A DNA stretch of 38,769 bases from Candidatus Scalindua arabica (GCA_018263435.1 JAANXD010000040.1:1-38769), one strand, 5' to 3'. Shown: positions 8,166 to 17,012, counted from the stretch's first letter. Program-made: numbers and translations. Notes: generated by a model not told the origin, from the letters alone.

Positions 8166-9518
8166 ATGGATGCGAACATATTAATAATCGATGATGAAAA
8201 AGATCAGGCCGAAGCGATAGCAGAAAGCTTGAGAAATGTTGGATATACATGTTCAACGGCCGAGAGTGGCAATAAAGTAGTCGATATAATTAGAAGAGAC
8301 AGGATAGACGTGGTGATTACGGATTTGGTAATGCATGATATAGATGGGTTGAAGATTTTAAAGGAAATAAAGGAGAAGGCACCGGACACAGAAGTTATCC
8401 TCATAACCGGTCACGGTACAGTTGAAACCGCAGTTACTTCAATGCAAAAAGGGGCGGCAACGTATCTTTTAAAACCGATAAACATAAACCTTTTAAGGGC
8501 TGCAGTTGATAAGGTTGTTGAGAAGCAGGATATATTGAGAAGTAACATAGAATTGCACAAACAACTCGAAGAAAAATTTGGCTTTGCCGGTATTATCGGT
8601 AATAGTCAGCAAATGCATAGAATATTTAATATACTTAAACAGATTGCTTCAACCACTGCAACCGTCCTGGTAGTGGGTGAAAGTGGTACAGGAAAAGAAT
8701 TAATAGCCAGGGCGATTCATTACAATGGGCCGCGTAAGAATAATCCTTTTGTCGAATTAAACTCTGCTGCAATTTCAGAAACCTTACTTGAAAGCGAGTT
8801 GTTTGGACACGAGAAAGGTGCCTTTACAGGAGCTTTAAGTCAAAGAAAAGGGAAATTTGAATATGCAAATAATGGCACTCTGTTTCTGGATGAAGTAGGA
8901 GATATGCCGCTTACAACTCAGGCAAAACTGTTAAGAGTAATAGAGGATGGGAGGATTGTCCGTATTGGCAGCAATGAAACGACAAAGGTAGATGTAAGAA
9001 TAATAGCTGCTACAAACAAAGATTTAGGAGCACTGGTCAAAGAGGGTAAATTTAGAGAAGATTTGTACTTCAGATTTAATGTTATATGCCTGAGACTGCC
9101 ACCCTTGCGGGAGCGGCAGGAGGATGTTTTCCTGTTAATGGATACGTTTGTTAAGGAGTTTTCTAAAAAGAATGGTAAGAAGATTAAAGATATAACTCCG
9201 GAAGCTAGGAAGATTCTGTTCCGGTATAATTGGCCTGGAAACGTCAGAGAACTTAAGAATTGTATTGAAAGTATGATCGTTTTCGATCAAAATGGAGTAC
9301 TTGATATAGATGATATACCTGAGCATATATATAAGAGTAATAGAACTGCTTTGACCGGGCCTGTTTTTCCTGTTGGGATAACATTAGAGGAAATGGAAAA
9401 GGAGTTAATGAAGAACACTTTGGCATATGTGGGTGGGAATAGGGGAGAGACTGCAAGGATACTGGGTATTGGAGAAAGGACTCTTTACAGAAAACTGGAA
9501 AAGTATAACTTGAAATAA
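8166..9518 (+). CDS. sigma-54-dependent response regulator, NtrC family
   Basis: Transcription activator for sigma-54 promoters. Domains in order: receiver (acidic pocket IIDDE, phospho-acceptor Asp53 in VITDLVM, K in LKPI near 103), AAA+ domain with Walker A GESGTGKE near 171 and the sigma-54 contact loop GAFTGA near 217, Walker B GTLFLDEVGDMP, and a Fis-type helix-turn-helix at the end (GGNRGETARILGIGERTLYRKL). All key residues are present. Forms an operon with the upstream kinase and probably the zinc-ribbon membrane protein downstream (11-base gap). Its target promoters were not identified in the window. Confidence 0.95.
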   Translation: MDANILIIDDEKDQAEAIAESLRNVGYTCSTAESGNKVVDIIRRDRIDVVITDLVMHDIDGLKILKEIKEKAPDTEVILITGHGTVETAVTSMQKGAATYLLKPININLLRAAVDKVVEKQDILRSNIELHKQLEEKFGFAGIIGNSQQMHRIFNILKQIASTTATVLVVGESGTGKELIARAIHYNGPRKNNPFVELNSAAISETLLESELFGHEKGAFTGALSQRKGKFEYANNGTLFLDEVGDMPLTTQAKLLRVIEDGRIVRIGSNETTKVDVRIIAATNKDLGALVKEGKFREDLYFRFNVICLRLPPLRERQEDVFLLMDTFVKEFSKKNGKKIKDITPEARKILFRYNWPGNVRELKNCIESMIVFDQNGVLDIDDIPEHIYKSNRTALTGPVFPVGITLEEMEKELMKNTLAYVGGNRGETARILGIGERTLYRKLEKYNLK

Positions 9519-9529
9519 GGAAGGTAATA

Positions 9530-9910
9530 ATGGCCGAAATCCGATTATGTGGTAAGTGTAAAAAAAGTATTCCTAGTAAGGATATAGAAGCGGGGGTAAC
9601 AACAGAACGTTATGGACAATTAATTTGTAAGGAATGCTCAGAGGCCTTTAGTAAGAAGAAAGATAAAGGTGGGGCGGATGAATTGCAATTCCTCTTTGAG
9701 TCGATTCTGAGAGAAGTTAAAAATATTGGTAGAGTGTTAACGTATGAGTCAGGTTCATGGCTGAATATCGTTGGTGCTGTGGCGCAATGCTTTGTTTTTG
9801 GTGCATTAGTATTTGCTTATACTAATAAGAGTGGAGATGTGCATTCTGCTTTACTCCTTGCTATTATTTTTCAGCTTATGGCACTCACTTTTTTTGTGAT
9901 TAAAAAATAG
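9530..9910 (+). CDS. small zinc-ribbon protein with two C-terminal membrane segments
   Basis: Unrecognised 126-residue protein. The N-terminus carries a likely zinc site (CGKCKKSIP and, after about 25 residues, CKECSEAF). A charged linker follows, then two hydrophobic segments (about 80-97 and 105-123) that should make it membrane-anchored with the zinc ribbon in the cytoplasm. GGAAGG lies just before the ATG. Its position 11 bases after the NtrC-type regulator suggests co-transcription with the two-component pair; a sensing or accessory role is possible but unproven. Confidence 0.75.
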   Translation: MAEIRLCGKCKKSIPSKDIEAGVTTERYGQLICKECSEAFSKKKDKGGADELQFLFESILREVKNIGRVLTYESGSWLNIVGAVAQCFVFGALVFAYTNKSGDVHSALLLAIIFQLMALTFFVIKK

Positions 9911-9963
9911 TCTTTGTTTCGTAGTTCATTGCAAGGTACTTGAAAATCCCGTGAACGGTTGCC

Positions 9964-9992
9964 TTGACAATCTAATTCCTTTATGCTAATTT
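9964..9992 (+). promoter_or_regulatory. sigma-70 promoter for the PSP1-metG operon
   Basis: Consensus TTGACA (9964-9969), a 17-base spacer, and TAATTT (9987-9992) with an extended TGC just before the -10. The predicted start lies about 35 bases before the ATG at 10035. Confidence 0.65.
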
Positions 9993-10034
9993 TATTAACG
10001 CTTTTGCTTCTTAATATAAAGTAGTAGGAAAACC

Positions 10035-10910
10035 ATGCGATATCAAGTGGCAATAAGATATGGTATTTTAAGGAACGTTGAAAATGCTTTTACTCAAGTT
10101 TCAGATTTGAGGAAAGGTGATAAGGTTATTATACGTTCTTCACGTGGTGTAGAATTTGGCGTAGCTCTTTCACAATCAGAGGAGTTGGATGATAAAGCAG
10201 TTGTTACGGATATGGGAGAGGTACTGCATAAGATTACAGAAGAAGAAGAGAAAAAACAGATAGAGATTGAAGAAGAAACAATCCCATCGGAATATAATTA
10301 TTGTCAGGAAAGAATAAAAGAACACAAGTTGCCAATGAAGCTTGCCAGTGTTGAACACCTTTTTGGGAGCAAGAAGATAATATTTTACTTCCTGGCTAAG
10401 GGGAGGGTTGATTTCAGAGAACTGGTTAAGGATTTAGCAAAGATGTACAAATCCAGGATTGAGATGAAGCAAATCGGTGTTCGAGACGAAGCTAAATTGT
10501 TAGCAGAATATCAGCATTGTGGCAGGGAGCTTTGTTGTAGAACGTTCTTGAAGCATTTAGAGCCGGTTACTATGAAGATGGCTAAGAATCAGAAAGCAAC
10601 GCTCGATCCGTCAAAAATATCAGGTAGATGTGGCAGGCTGATGTGCTGCTTGAGATATGAAGATGAAGCGTATGAAGAAATGAAGGATACGCTTCCGAAA
10701 AAAGGGACATTAATAGCTACCACAAAGGGAGTTGGAGAGGTGGTAGATTACGATATCTTACAACAGAAAGTAACTATGGAATCAAAAGACAAAAAATTGG
10801 TTGTTGTAACAAAAAAGGAGATTTTAGAGCAAGTAAGTGGCGCGCGAGCAGGTACGGCAAAGGGATGTGAATCTGCCTGTGATCATGGAAGCAGGAATGA
10901 CTGTAAATAA
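10035..10910 (+). CDS. PSP1-domain protein, RicT/YaaT-like
   Basis: Cytoplasmic protein of the PSP1 superfamily. In Firmicutes the homologue RicT (YaaT) is part of a complex with RicA and RicF that affects RNase Y and phosphorelay activity; whether that role holds here is unknown. The 291-residue protein has the PSP1 core with its conserved cysteines (HCGRELCCRTFLKHLEPV, ISGRCGRLMCCLRYE) and a C-terminal SH3-like strand region (PKKGTLIATTKGVGEVVDYD). The C-terminal 20 or so residues are rich in Cys, His, Gly and Arg and overlap the start of metG. GTAGGA precedes the ATG. Confidence 0.88.
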   Translation: MRYQVAIRYGILRNVENAFTQVSDLRKGDKVIIRSSRGVEFGVALSQSEELDDKAVVTDMGEVLHKITEEEEKKQIEIEEETIPSEYNYCQERIKEHKLPMKLASVEHLFGSKKIIFYFLAKGRVDFRELVKDLAKMYKSRIEMKQIGVRDEAKLLAEYQHCGRELCCRTFLKHLEPVTMKMAKNQKATLDPSKISGRCGRLMCCLRYEDEAYEEMKDTLPKKGTLIATTKGVGEVVDYDILQQKVTMESKDKKLVVVTKKEILEQVSGARAGTAKGCESACDHGSRNDCK

Positions 10911-12447
10911 GAAAAGTTTTTATGTTACTACGCCAATTTATTATGTAAATGATGTTCCGCATATAGGGCATTCATACACTACAATAGCGGCTGACACCTT
11001 AGCAAGATATAAGAGGATGAGAGGTTGTGATGTCTTCTTTTTGACCGGAACGGATGAACATGGCCAGAAAATAGAGAAATCCGCTCAGGCTAATAATGAA
11101 AGTCCTATTGAACTGGCGGATAGGATGGTCAAGAAATTTAAGGACTTATGGAAGATTCTTGATATATCCAATGACGACTTTATTAGAACAACAGAGGATC
11201 GTCATGTTAAACAGATAGAAAACGTATTTGAGAGAATGTTTGAGAAGGGGGATATCTATTTAGGAGAGTATGAAGGCTGGTATTGTATTCCCTGTGAAAG
11301 TTTCTGGACGTCGTCGCAGCTGTCTTCAGATAATTGCCCTGAATGTGGACGTTCTGTTGAGAAAATAAAAGAAGAAAATTATTTCTTTAAATTATCGAAA
11401 TATCAGGATCCACTTTTAGATTATTTTGAAAAATATCCGGATTTCATCAAGCCTGAATCAAGAAGAAACGAACTATACAGAAGGATAGTTGGAGGCATAG
11501 ATGATATTAGTGTAAGCAGGGCAGCAGTTGAATGGGGCATCCATGTGCCCATGAATAGGAAACATACTATTTATGTGTGGGTTGATGCCCTTTTTAATTA
11601 TATAACGGCTTTAGGATATGATGATGACTCTGAGAAGCTGAAGAGATATTGGCCTGCCAATGTACACATAATAGGGAAAGAGATTTTATGGTTTCATGGT
11701 GTTGTGTGGCCGGCAATGTTGATGTCGTTGGGGATAGAAGCTCCTTGTCAAGTTTATGCTCATGGCTGGTGGACATTAGAAGGAAAAAAGATATCAAAAT
11801 CTCTGGGTAATGCAATAGATCCTGTTAAGATTACGGATACTTATGGTATAGACACTTATAGGTATTTCTTGCTTAGAGAAGTGCCATTTGGACTGGATGG
11901 TAATTTCTCCTATGAAGCTATGGTGAACAGGATAAATTGTGACCTGGGAAACGATTTAGGAAATCTACTGCATAGAACATTGACTATGGTTGAAAAATAT
12001 TGTGACGGGGTAGTGCCGGAAGCCGAAAGTTTGTCGACGGAAGGTAAGGAATTAGTTGTTGGAGCGGAGAAACTTAATGAAGAGGTTGAACTTGCGATGA
12101 GTGATCTGCAATTCAGTAAGTCGTTGGAAGTGATTTGGAACTATATTGGACTGGTTAATAAATATGTAGAGATCTCGAAGCCCTGGGTATTGGCGAAGGA
12201 ATCGAGTATGAGAAATAAACTTAATGAAGTCTTGTATAATCTTGTTGAATCTATTAGAATAATTTCGTTATTTATATTACCAATTATGCCAAATATTGCA
12301 GCTGAGATACAAAAGCAGTTGGGATTGTCTTCAGATGACAAGTCTATTGATAACAAAATCACATGGGGTGGGACCAGGCCTGGAATCAAGGTGTGTAAAG
12401 GGGAGCCGGTCTTTCCACGGGTTGAATATTCTTCTGCAGCAAATTAG
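10897..12447 (+). CDS. metG: methionyl-tRNA synthetase
   Basis: Class I aminoacyl-tRNA synthetase charging tRNA-Met. HIGH appears as PHIGH about 20 residues in, and the KMSKS loop as KISKSLGN near residue 300. A zinc knuckle with two CxxC pairs lies near 130-150 (CIPC, CPEC). About 516 residues, without the C-terminal tRNA-binding dimerisation domain found in longer MetRS. The frame extends upstream into the PSP1 gene; the start at 10897 (MTVNKKSFYVTTPIYYVND) is preferred because GGAAGCAGG precedes it and family proteins begin at this point. It overlaps the PSP1 gene by 14 bases. Confidence 0.96.
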   Translation: MTVNKKSFYVTTPIYYVNDVPHIGHSYTTIAADTLARYKRMRGCDVFFLTGTDEHGQKIEKSAQANNESPIELADRMVKKFKDLWKILDISNDDFIRTTEDRHVKQIENVFERMFEKGDIYLGEYEGWYCIPCESFWTSSQLSSDNCPECGRSVEKIKEENYFFKLSKYQDPLLDYFEKYPDFIKPESRRNELYRRIVGGIDDISVSRAAVEWGIHVPMNRKHTIYVWVDALFNYITALGYDDDSEKLKRYWPANVHIIGKEILWFHGVVWPAMLMSLGIEAPCQVYAHGWWTLEGKKISKSLGNAIDPVKITDTYGIDTYRYFLLREVPFGLDGNFSYEAMVNRINCDLGNDLGNLLHRTLTMVEKYCDGVVPEAESLSTEGKELVVGAEKLNEEVELAMSDLQFSKSLEVIWNYIGLVNKYVEISKPWVLAKESSMRNKLNEVLYNLVESIRIISLFILPIMPNIAAEIQKQLGLSSDDKSIDNKITWGGTRPGIKVCKGEPVFPRVEYSSAAN

Positions 12448-12498
12448 GTTGCCAAAGGCAACGGCTTATGGCCTCAATGTCTTATGAACATGTACCTA

Positions 12499-12548
12499 TC
12501 CTCTCTTTCGAGAGGATTCCAGAACTGGAATCCTCTCGAAAGAGAGGA
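12499..12548. repeat. 50-bp near-perfect palindrome made of two hairpins (dispersed repeat A, copy 1)
   Basis: Two 24-base arms (12499-12522, 12525-12548) are exact reverse complements around a 2-base centre. Each arm is itself a hairpin: CCTCTC-TTTC-GAGAGG (12500-12515) and CCTCTC-GAAA-GAGAGG (12532-12547). It sits in the metG-Minf_1886 gap. Without a T-run it is not a classic terminator, though it could end transcription or block exonucleases. A related copy is at 23263-23310. Confidence 0.88.
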
Positions 12549-12588
12549 CAGATTTTGGACGACTTTGAAAGACTATACTGTTAAATAA

Positions 12589-13038
12589 ATGGGCAAGAAA
12601 ACTGCACAAGATACATGGAAAAAGCTTCAAAGGATAATTGATAAAGACAGCCGCTATTCGGTACAGTCATATCAATTTATTTTTGAAGCTCTTGATTTTA
12701 CCGCTTCCAGGCTTGGGAAAAAATACAATAGCTCAAGGGAGGAAGAGCGTCATGTTAGTGGACAGGAGCTCTCAGAGGGGATTAAACAATTTTCATTGAT
12801 AAAGTTTGGTTTTATGACAAAGAAAGTCTTTGATCTGTGGGGTATAACTAACAGTGGAGATTTTGGAGAAATAGTCTTTAATCTGGTAGAGAGCGGATTA
12901 ATGGGTAGAACAGAATCAGATTCAATAGAAGATTTTAGAGATCTTTATGACTTTCAAACAGAATTCGAGGATAAATTCGAATTCGATGGTGACTTTGATC
13001 TTTCCTTTTCCTGGAATATATATGGAAAAAAGGAATAA
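12589..13038 (+). CDS. Minf_1886 family protein (uncharacterised)
   Basis: A 149-residue protein of a family seen mostly in Planctomycetes, Verrucomicrobia and relatives; its function is unknown. Recognisable features are the opening WKKLQRIIDKDSRYSVQSYQFIFEALDFT, the HVSGQELSEGIKQFSLIKFG stretch in the middle, and an acidic C-terminal tail rich in Asp, Glu and Phe (about residues 118-142). No membrane segment or signal peptide. No Shine-Dalgarno is visible before the ATG; a TATACT box lies nine bases upstream. Converges with the SUMF1 gene, which ends nine bases further on. Confidence 0.78.
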   Translation: MGKKTAQDTWKKLQRIIDKDSRYSVQSYQFIFEALDFTASRLGKKYNSSREEERHVSGQELSEGIKQFSLIKFGFMTKKVFDLWGITNSGDFGEIVFNLVESGLMGRTESDSIEDFRDLYDFQTEFEDKFEFDGDFDLSFSWNIYGKKE

Positions 13039-13047
13039 AGTGTTAAA

Positions 13048-13698
13048 TCACGTTATACTCTTAACGCAGCGAAAACCAACATTGTTGTCCTTACCAATTG
13101 GCACACTACAGCTTCGATATGCGCAGTTTAAGATGGTCATATGATTTATCCATGATCCTCCACGAACCACACGATATTTTCCCTCAGTATACCATTCCTG
13201 GCACCATTCCCAAACATTTCCTGACATATCATAACAACCGTAAGGGCTAGCTCCGGATTGATGAGTTCCTACATTAGTGGGAGCACCTATAGAGATGTCT
13301 AAATCAAAAACAGCGAGACTTTGATCTGGCTTTCCATTTCCCCACGGATATTCTCTTCCGTCCGTACCTCGAGAGGCTTTTTCCCACTCTTTTTCTTCCG
13401 GCAGTCTTTTTCCTGCCCAATTTGCATAAGCAACTGCATCCTCCCAGTTCACACCGACTACAGGTTGATTTGTGTTGTTAAATCTTTTATCTTTCCAGAA
13501 AGCAGGTTCATCATAGTTTGTTTCTTCCATAAACTTTCTGTATTGATTATTTGTTATTGGATACTTATCAATGTAAAATGCGTCTACCCTTACAGAGTCC
13601 TTTTCAACTCCCATTAAGAAAGTCCCTTCAGGAACATATACCATCACCGAACTATCTTTTTTATTAGTGATTGCTTTTTCTTCAGTTTGATTACTCAT
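13048..13698 (-). CDS. SUMF1/FGE-sulfatase-domain protein, apparently not a formylglycine generator
   Basis: The 216-residue protein has the formylglycine-generating-enzyme fold: VYVPEGTFLMG, FYIDKYPITNNQYRKF, PVVGVNWEDAVAYANWAGKRLPEE, EWEKASRGTDGREYPWGN, YDMSGNVWEWCQEWY, RVVRGGSW and NVGFRCVK. True FGEs carry a catalytic Cys just after the RGGS motif (GGSYMCH type); here it reads GGSWINH, so that copper-ligand Cys is missing, although two Cys follow later. It more likely belongs to the large group of SUMF1-domain proteins with other or unknown roles. No signal peptide is visible. No sulfatase is encoded in the window. Confidence 0.85.
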   Translation of the reverse strand: MSNQTEEKAITNKKDSSVMVYVPEGTFLMGVEKDSVRVDAFYIDKYPITNNQYRKFMEETNYDEPAFWKDKRFNNTNQPVVGVNWEDAVAYANWAGKRLPEEKEWEKASRGTDGREYPWGNGKPDQSLAVFDLDISIGAPTNVGTHQSGASPYGCYDMSGNVWEWCQEWYTEGKYRVVRGGSWINHMTILNCAYRSCSVPIGKDNNVGFRCVKSIT

Positions 13699-14066
13699 TT
13701 TCTCAATATCTATTGATGTTCTTTCTAAAGTGATTTAGCAATTACTACTAAAACAATTTATATATAATACTGTAATACTGTAATACTACAATCAGATTCA
13801 TGGTACTATAAATGGGCTTTACCTTGAATATAACTAATTCATCTTAACAAAATAATAGCAAAACGGTGGGTTTGTCCAATTCTGATGTGAGGTTCAGTCT
13901 TATAAAGGCCCGATTAATTTACAATTATTAAAGTAGTTTGTCAAGAACAAAGAGATGAAGATAAGCATCGGCTATCGTTATATTTAGAGTAACATTGTTG
14001 GAATGGTGAAACCTCAGAAGTGCGGGAAACGGCTTTATGAGTTTACTGATTCCGGTACAAAAGAAA
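13699..14066. other. 368-base gap with an 8-bp tandem repeat
   Basis: No gene found. The only clear structure is an 8-bp unit TAATACTG repeated three times (13765-13788, the last copy ending in A). The gap separates the SUMF1 gene (reading left) from the end of the HtrA gene and may carry the SUMF1 promoter. Confidence 0.6.
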
Positions 14067-15197
14067 TCAATTGATTGATTGAATGGCTATCCGGACCGAT
14101 CTTTTTACACCACTTCTGATAATAACAATGTCTACTTCGTCGCCAACTTCATGTCTATCTAGAATTCTTATAAGGTCAGCACTCTTCTTTACCTGGGAAC
14201 CGTCACATTCAATTATTATGTCTCCCATTTCTATTCGTCCACTGGGCAAACGTTTTACTGCCCTCAATCCTGCCTCTTCTGCTGAACTGCCTTTATATAC
14301 TTCAAGGATTCCCACACCTTCTATACCTAACCTGGACATAATGTGTTCCGGGATAAGCGAAATGCCAAGTCCCGGTCGCCCTACCTTTCCATAATTGATC
14401 AATTTGGTGACAATCCGATTTACCGTATCTACAGGTACCGCAAAACCTACACCTGAATATACTCCGCTGGGACTTACAATGGCAGTATTTACACCAATCA
14501 GCCTGCCAAATGAATCCAGAAGCGGTCCCCCGGAATTTCCCGGATTAATGGCAGCATCTGTCTGGATTACATCATGAATGTATCTCTTGGTCATAGACTG
14601 GATTGTCCTGCCCAGAGCGCTGATAATGCCGGTGGTCAATGTAGAATCCAATCCGAAAGGATTTCCGATGGCCAGTACCTTTTGCCCTACCCGTAAATCG
14701 TTAGAGCTCCCTATCATCACGGGTGGAATATTAAGATTCATAGCATTAATTTGTAATACTGCCAGGTCGTGGTCGGGATCAGCTCCTACTATTGAGGCGT
14801 CGTAACTTTTTCCGTTTTGCAGTTTGACTTCTATTTCGTCAGCCTCGTAGATAACATGAAAATTTGTTACAATATGGCCCTTATTATCCCACAAGAAACC
14901 TGAGCCGGTTCCTTGAGGTATTTCCATAACGTTAAAAGAAAAGAGATCCCTTTGAAACCTCTTGTTTGTTATATATGTGACAGATGGAGCGCTCTGTTCA
15001 AAGATTTGCATATTGGCTCTCTCGTCTGCTCCTAAATCACCTATTGGTTGTACTACCGGACGCATTCCTACCCTAGGTCGTATAAATCTTGAAGGTTTTA
15101 TGCCAAGGAAGTCGGCAACTATCCATACGATTACCATTATAATAAGTATCCTGGCCAGCTTTACCAGTATCGGGTTTGTAAAAGAAGTATTTTGCAT
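14067..15197 (-). CDS. HtrA/DegS-like serine protease with PDZ domain
   Basis: Membrane-anchored periplasmic S1C protease that would act in envelope protein quality control. One N-terminal membrane segment (about 11-31) is followed by a trypsin-like domain with the complete triad: His114 (VTNFHV), Asp144 (DPDHDLAVL), Ser222 (NPGNSGGPL). A single PDZ domain follows (about 275-370: GLGISLIPEHIMSRLGIEGVG, then AGLRAVKRL). One PDZ and one anchor resemble DegS more than DegP. No Shine-Dalgarno is seen; a TATACT box lies about eight bases before the ATG. The racemase-like gene ends 58 bases upstream on the same strand, so co-transcription is possible. Confidence 0.93.
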   Translation of the reverse strand: MQNTSFTNPILVKLARILIIMVIVWIVADFLGIKPSRFIRPRVGMRPVVQPIGDLGADERANMQIFEQSAPSVTYITNKRFQRDLFSFNVMEIPQGTGSGFLWDNKGHIVTNFHVIYEADEIEVKLQNGKSYDASIVGADPDHDLAVLQINAMNLNIPPVMIGSSNDLRVGQKVLAIGNPFGLDSTLTTGIISALGRTIQSMTKRYIHDVIQTDAAINPGNSGGPLLDSFGRLIGVNTAIVSPSGVYSGVGFAVPVDTVNRIVTKLINYGKVGRPGLGISLIPEHIMSRLGIEGVGILEVYKGSSAEEAGLRAVKRLPSGRIEMGDIIIECDGSQVKKSADLIRILDRHEVGDEVDIVIIRSGVKRSVRIAIQSIN

Positions 15198-15255
15198 AAA
15201 TTTATAGTATAGAAATTTGCATCATATTTATTTTGCTTCCGTAGGATTACATATC

Positions 15256-16386
15256 TTATACAGAAAAGAGCTCTTTTCGTACAGTGATTTTCTCGATATA
15301 GCCCTCTTTAGGTTCGTATCCGGTGCCGGCTACTTGAGGAACGTTGATAAACCCATCGTTACTGACGGTTACGGGTGGATCGATGATGTCTTCTTTAAAG
15401 TATCGTCTGCTTGCCGAGACATCACCGGGCAGGGTGAAACCGGGGAGTGATGACATCGCTATATTATGTGACCGTCCAATACCCGCCTCCAACATGCCTC
15501 CACACCATACTGGCATCTGGTTGTCATAGCAGTAATTATGAATCTTGATGGCCTCGCTGAAGCCACCCACACGTCCCAGCTTTATATTGATGATTCTACC
15601 ACTCTCCATTTCAATAGCCCTTCGTGCCTGGTCAATGGAAGTAATAGGTTCGTCAAGACAGATGGCGGTGCTAAGCTGTTTTTGTAAATGGGAGTGATCA
15701 ACAATATCATCATGACCCAATGGCTGTTCGATCATCAGGAGATTAAATTCATCGAAGCGTTTTAGCAGATTTATGTCTGCGAGAGTATACGACGAGTTTG
15801 CATCCACAGAGAGAGGAATATCAGGATAAGTTTGACGAACCAGACTGAGAATATTATAATCCCAACCCGGCTTAATCTTAATCTTTATCCGCCGGTAACC
15901 GGCATCGACTTCAGTCTTAATCTTTTCCAATAGTTGTTCGGGGGTATCCTGTATTCCGATAGATACACCACAGGGAATCTTCTCGAGTGTTCCTCCCAAT
16001 AGTTTGCAGAGCGGCATATTCCTGGCTCTGGCAGTTAAGTCCCAGCAAGCATTTTCTACTGCCGCACGAGCCATCTGGTTGCCTCGGATCGGTTTAAACC
16101 ACTGACTGACTTCAGAGGGCTCATTCCAATCTTGTCCGATTATAATTGGGGCTAATACCTCTTTTATGATAACCCAGGCAGTATCAATAGTCTCGTGAGA
16201 GAAAAATGGCTTCTCTCCGGTTGTACACTCACCATAACCAACGGCTCCGTCACAAAAAACCTTTGTTAAAAGTATTCGGCGTTCTTCGGTTCTGCCAAAG
16301 CTGGTTTCAAAATAGTGTACAAGCGGCAGGTTGATTTCCCGTATTTCCAGCCGTTCAATCTTGATGTTGCTCTCCTGAAAAGACAA
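15256..16386 (-). CDS. enolase-superfamily N-acylamino acid racemase / o-succinylbenzoate synthase
   Basis: Member of the MenC2/NSAR branch, which makes o-succinylbenzoate or racemises N-succinylamino acids, and often does both. Catalytic set: KxKxK at Lys168-172 (RIKIKIKPG), metal ligands Asp195 (SVDANS), Glu220 (MIEQPL) and Asp245 (CLDEPI), and general base Lys269 (NIKLGRVGG). The GGMLEAGIGRSHN signature is typical of the group. No other menaquinone genes are nearby; a COG3375-like acyltransferase lies 1.5 kb away, which favours N-succinylamino acid racemase (inference). The start is uncertain: the open frame begins at a TTG (16386), but AGGAG lies inside the first codons and no ATG is close. 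Confidence 0.88.
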   Translation of the reverse strand: MSFQESNIKIERLEIREINLPLVHYFETSFGRTEERRILLTKVFCDGAVGYGECTTGEKPFFSHETIDTAWVIIKEVLAPIIIGQDWNEPSEVSQWFKPIRGNQMARAAVENACWDLTARARNMPLCKLLGGTLEKIPCGVSIGIQDTPEQLLEKIKTEVDAGYRRIKIKIKPGWDYNILSLVRQTYPDIPLSVDANSSYTLADINLLKRFDEFNLLMIEQPLGHDDIVDHSHLQKQLSTAICLDEPITSIDQARRAIEMESGRIINIKLGRVGGFSEAIKIHNYCYDNQMPVWCGGMLEAGIGRSHNIAMSSLPGFTLPGDVSASRRYFKEDIIDPPVTVSNDGFINVPQVAGTGYEPKEGYIEKITVRKELFSV

Positions 16387-16501
16387 AAACTATTTTTGAC
16401 AAGATTAACCAAAGTATATCAATCAGAGTTAAAATAAGAAAGGGTTTTTGTGGATATCCGGAAACTGCATGATAACTTGTTGTAACCCTGAAATAATATA
16501 T

Positions 16502-16530
16502 TTGACAGACGGTGTCATACAATGTATACA
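16502..16530 (+). promoter_or_regulatory. near-consensus sigma-70 promoter driving a leaderless toxin-antitoxin transcript
   Basis: TTGACA (16502-16507), a 17-base spacer and TATACA (16525-16530). The -10 lies inside the 10-bp palindrome ATGTATACAT (16522-16531), a possible operator. The ATG of the toxin is at 16537, exactly where transcription should begin, and no Shine-Dalgarno precedes it. Confidence 0.65.
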
Positions 16531-16536
16531 TGATAT

Positions 16537-16806
16537 ATGGTTTTTTACGAGAATGAGATTGAAAAGACTGTAAAAAAAGGAAAGATACCGGAAGGAATAT
16601 TTAAAAGATTTAATAATGCGTTTATTGCTTTAGATACTACAAAGGATTTGGGCTTATTTGATATCAAAAAATTAAAGTCGTCAGAGGATAGAACATATTA
16701 TAGATTAAGGAAGGGGAAGTATAGAGCAATCTTCTTTATCGAGAATGAGAATTTTTATGTTATTTCATTAGCAAAGCGAGAGGAGGTTTATAAAAAATGG
16801 GAATAG
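16537..16806 (+). CDS. RelE/ParE-family toxin
   Basis: Probable mRNA interferase or gyrase-targeting toxin of the RelE/ParE fold (89 residues). The fold's signature runs through LGLFDIKKLKSSEDRTYYRLRKGKYRAIF and ends FYVISLAKREEVYKKW, the usual C-terminal strand and helix. It is the first gene of the pair and overlaps the antitoxin gene by 10 bases. Its ATG has no ribosome-binding site and coincides with the predicted transcription start, so it is probably translated from a leaderless mRNA. Confidence 0.82.
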   Translation: MVFYENEIEKTVKKGKIPEGIFKRFNNAFIALDTTKDLGLFDIKKLKSSEDRTYYRLRKGKYRAIFFIENENFYVISLAKREEVYKKWE

Positions 16807-17012
16807 TTTCTGTCAGATTTAATAAAGAAGAAGAAAAAATATTAAAGAAATTATCCAATCATTTTCATGCGGACAAATCAACCTTAATTAAGAAATCATT
16901 ATTAGAACTTTATGAAAATATGGTTGATCTGAAAGTTGTTAAAAGTTTTGAAGCCAAAGAGAAGAAAGGCAAAGTTTCCTTTGTAACTGCAAACAATATC
17001 ATTGCTGATTAG
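16797..17012 (+). CDS. RelB-like/DUF6290-type ribbon-helix-helix antitoxin
   Basis: Partner antitoxin of the preceding toxin. The 71-residue protein opens with a ribbon-helix-helix (IVSVRFNKEEEKILKKLSNHF, then KSTLIKKSLLELYENM), suited to operator binding, and ends in a flexible tail that would wrap the toxin. A strong Shine-Dalgarno, AGGAGGT (16781-16787), precedes its ATG by nine bases, whereas the toxin has none; this would favour excess antitoxin. Confidence 0.82.
   Translation: MGIVSVRFNKEEEKILKKLSNHFHADKSTLIKKSLLELYENMVDLKVVKSFEAKEKKGKVSFVTANNIIAD

Noticed and set aside
13048-13698. Annotation as a true formylglycine-generating enzyme
   Set aside because: The catalytic Cys after the RGGS motif is missing, and no sulfatase is nearby.
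14083-14805. Three consecutive plus-strand frames opposite the HtrA gene
   Set aside because: Shadows of a gene with full catalytic triad on the other strand.
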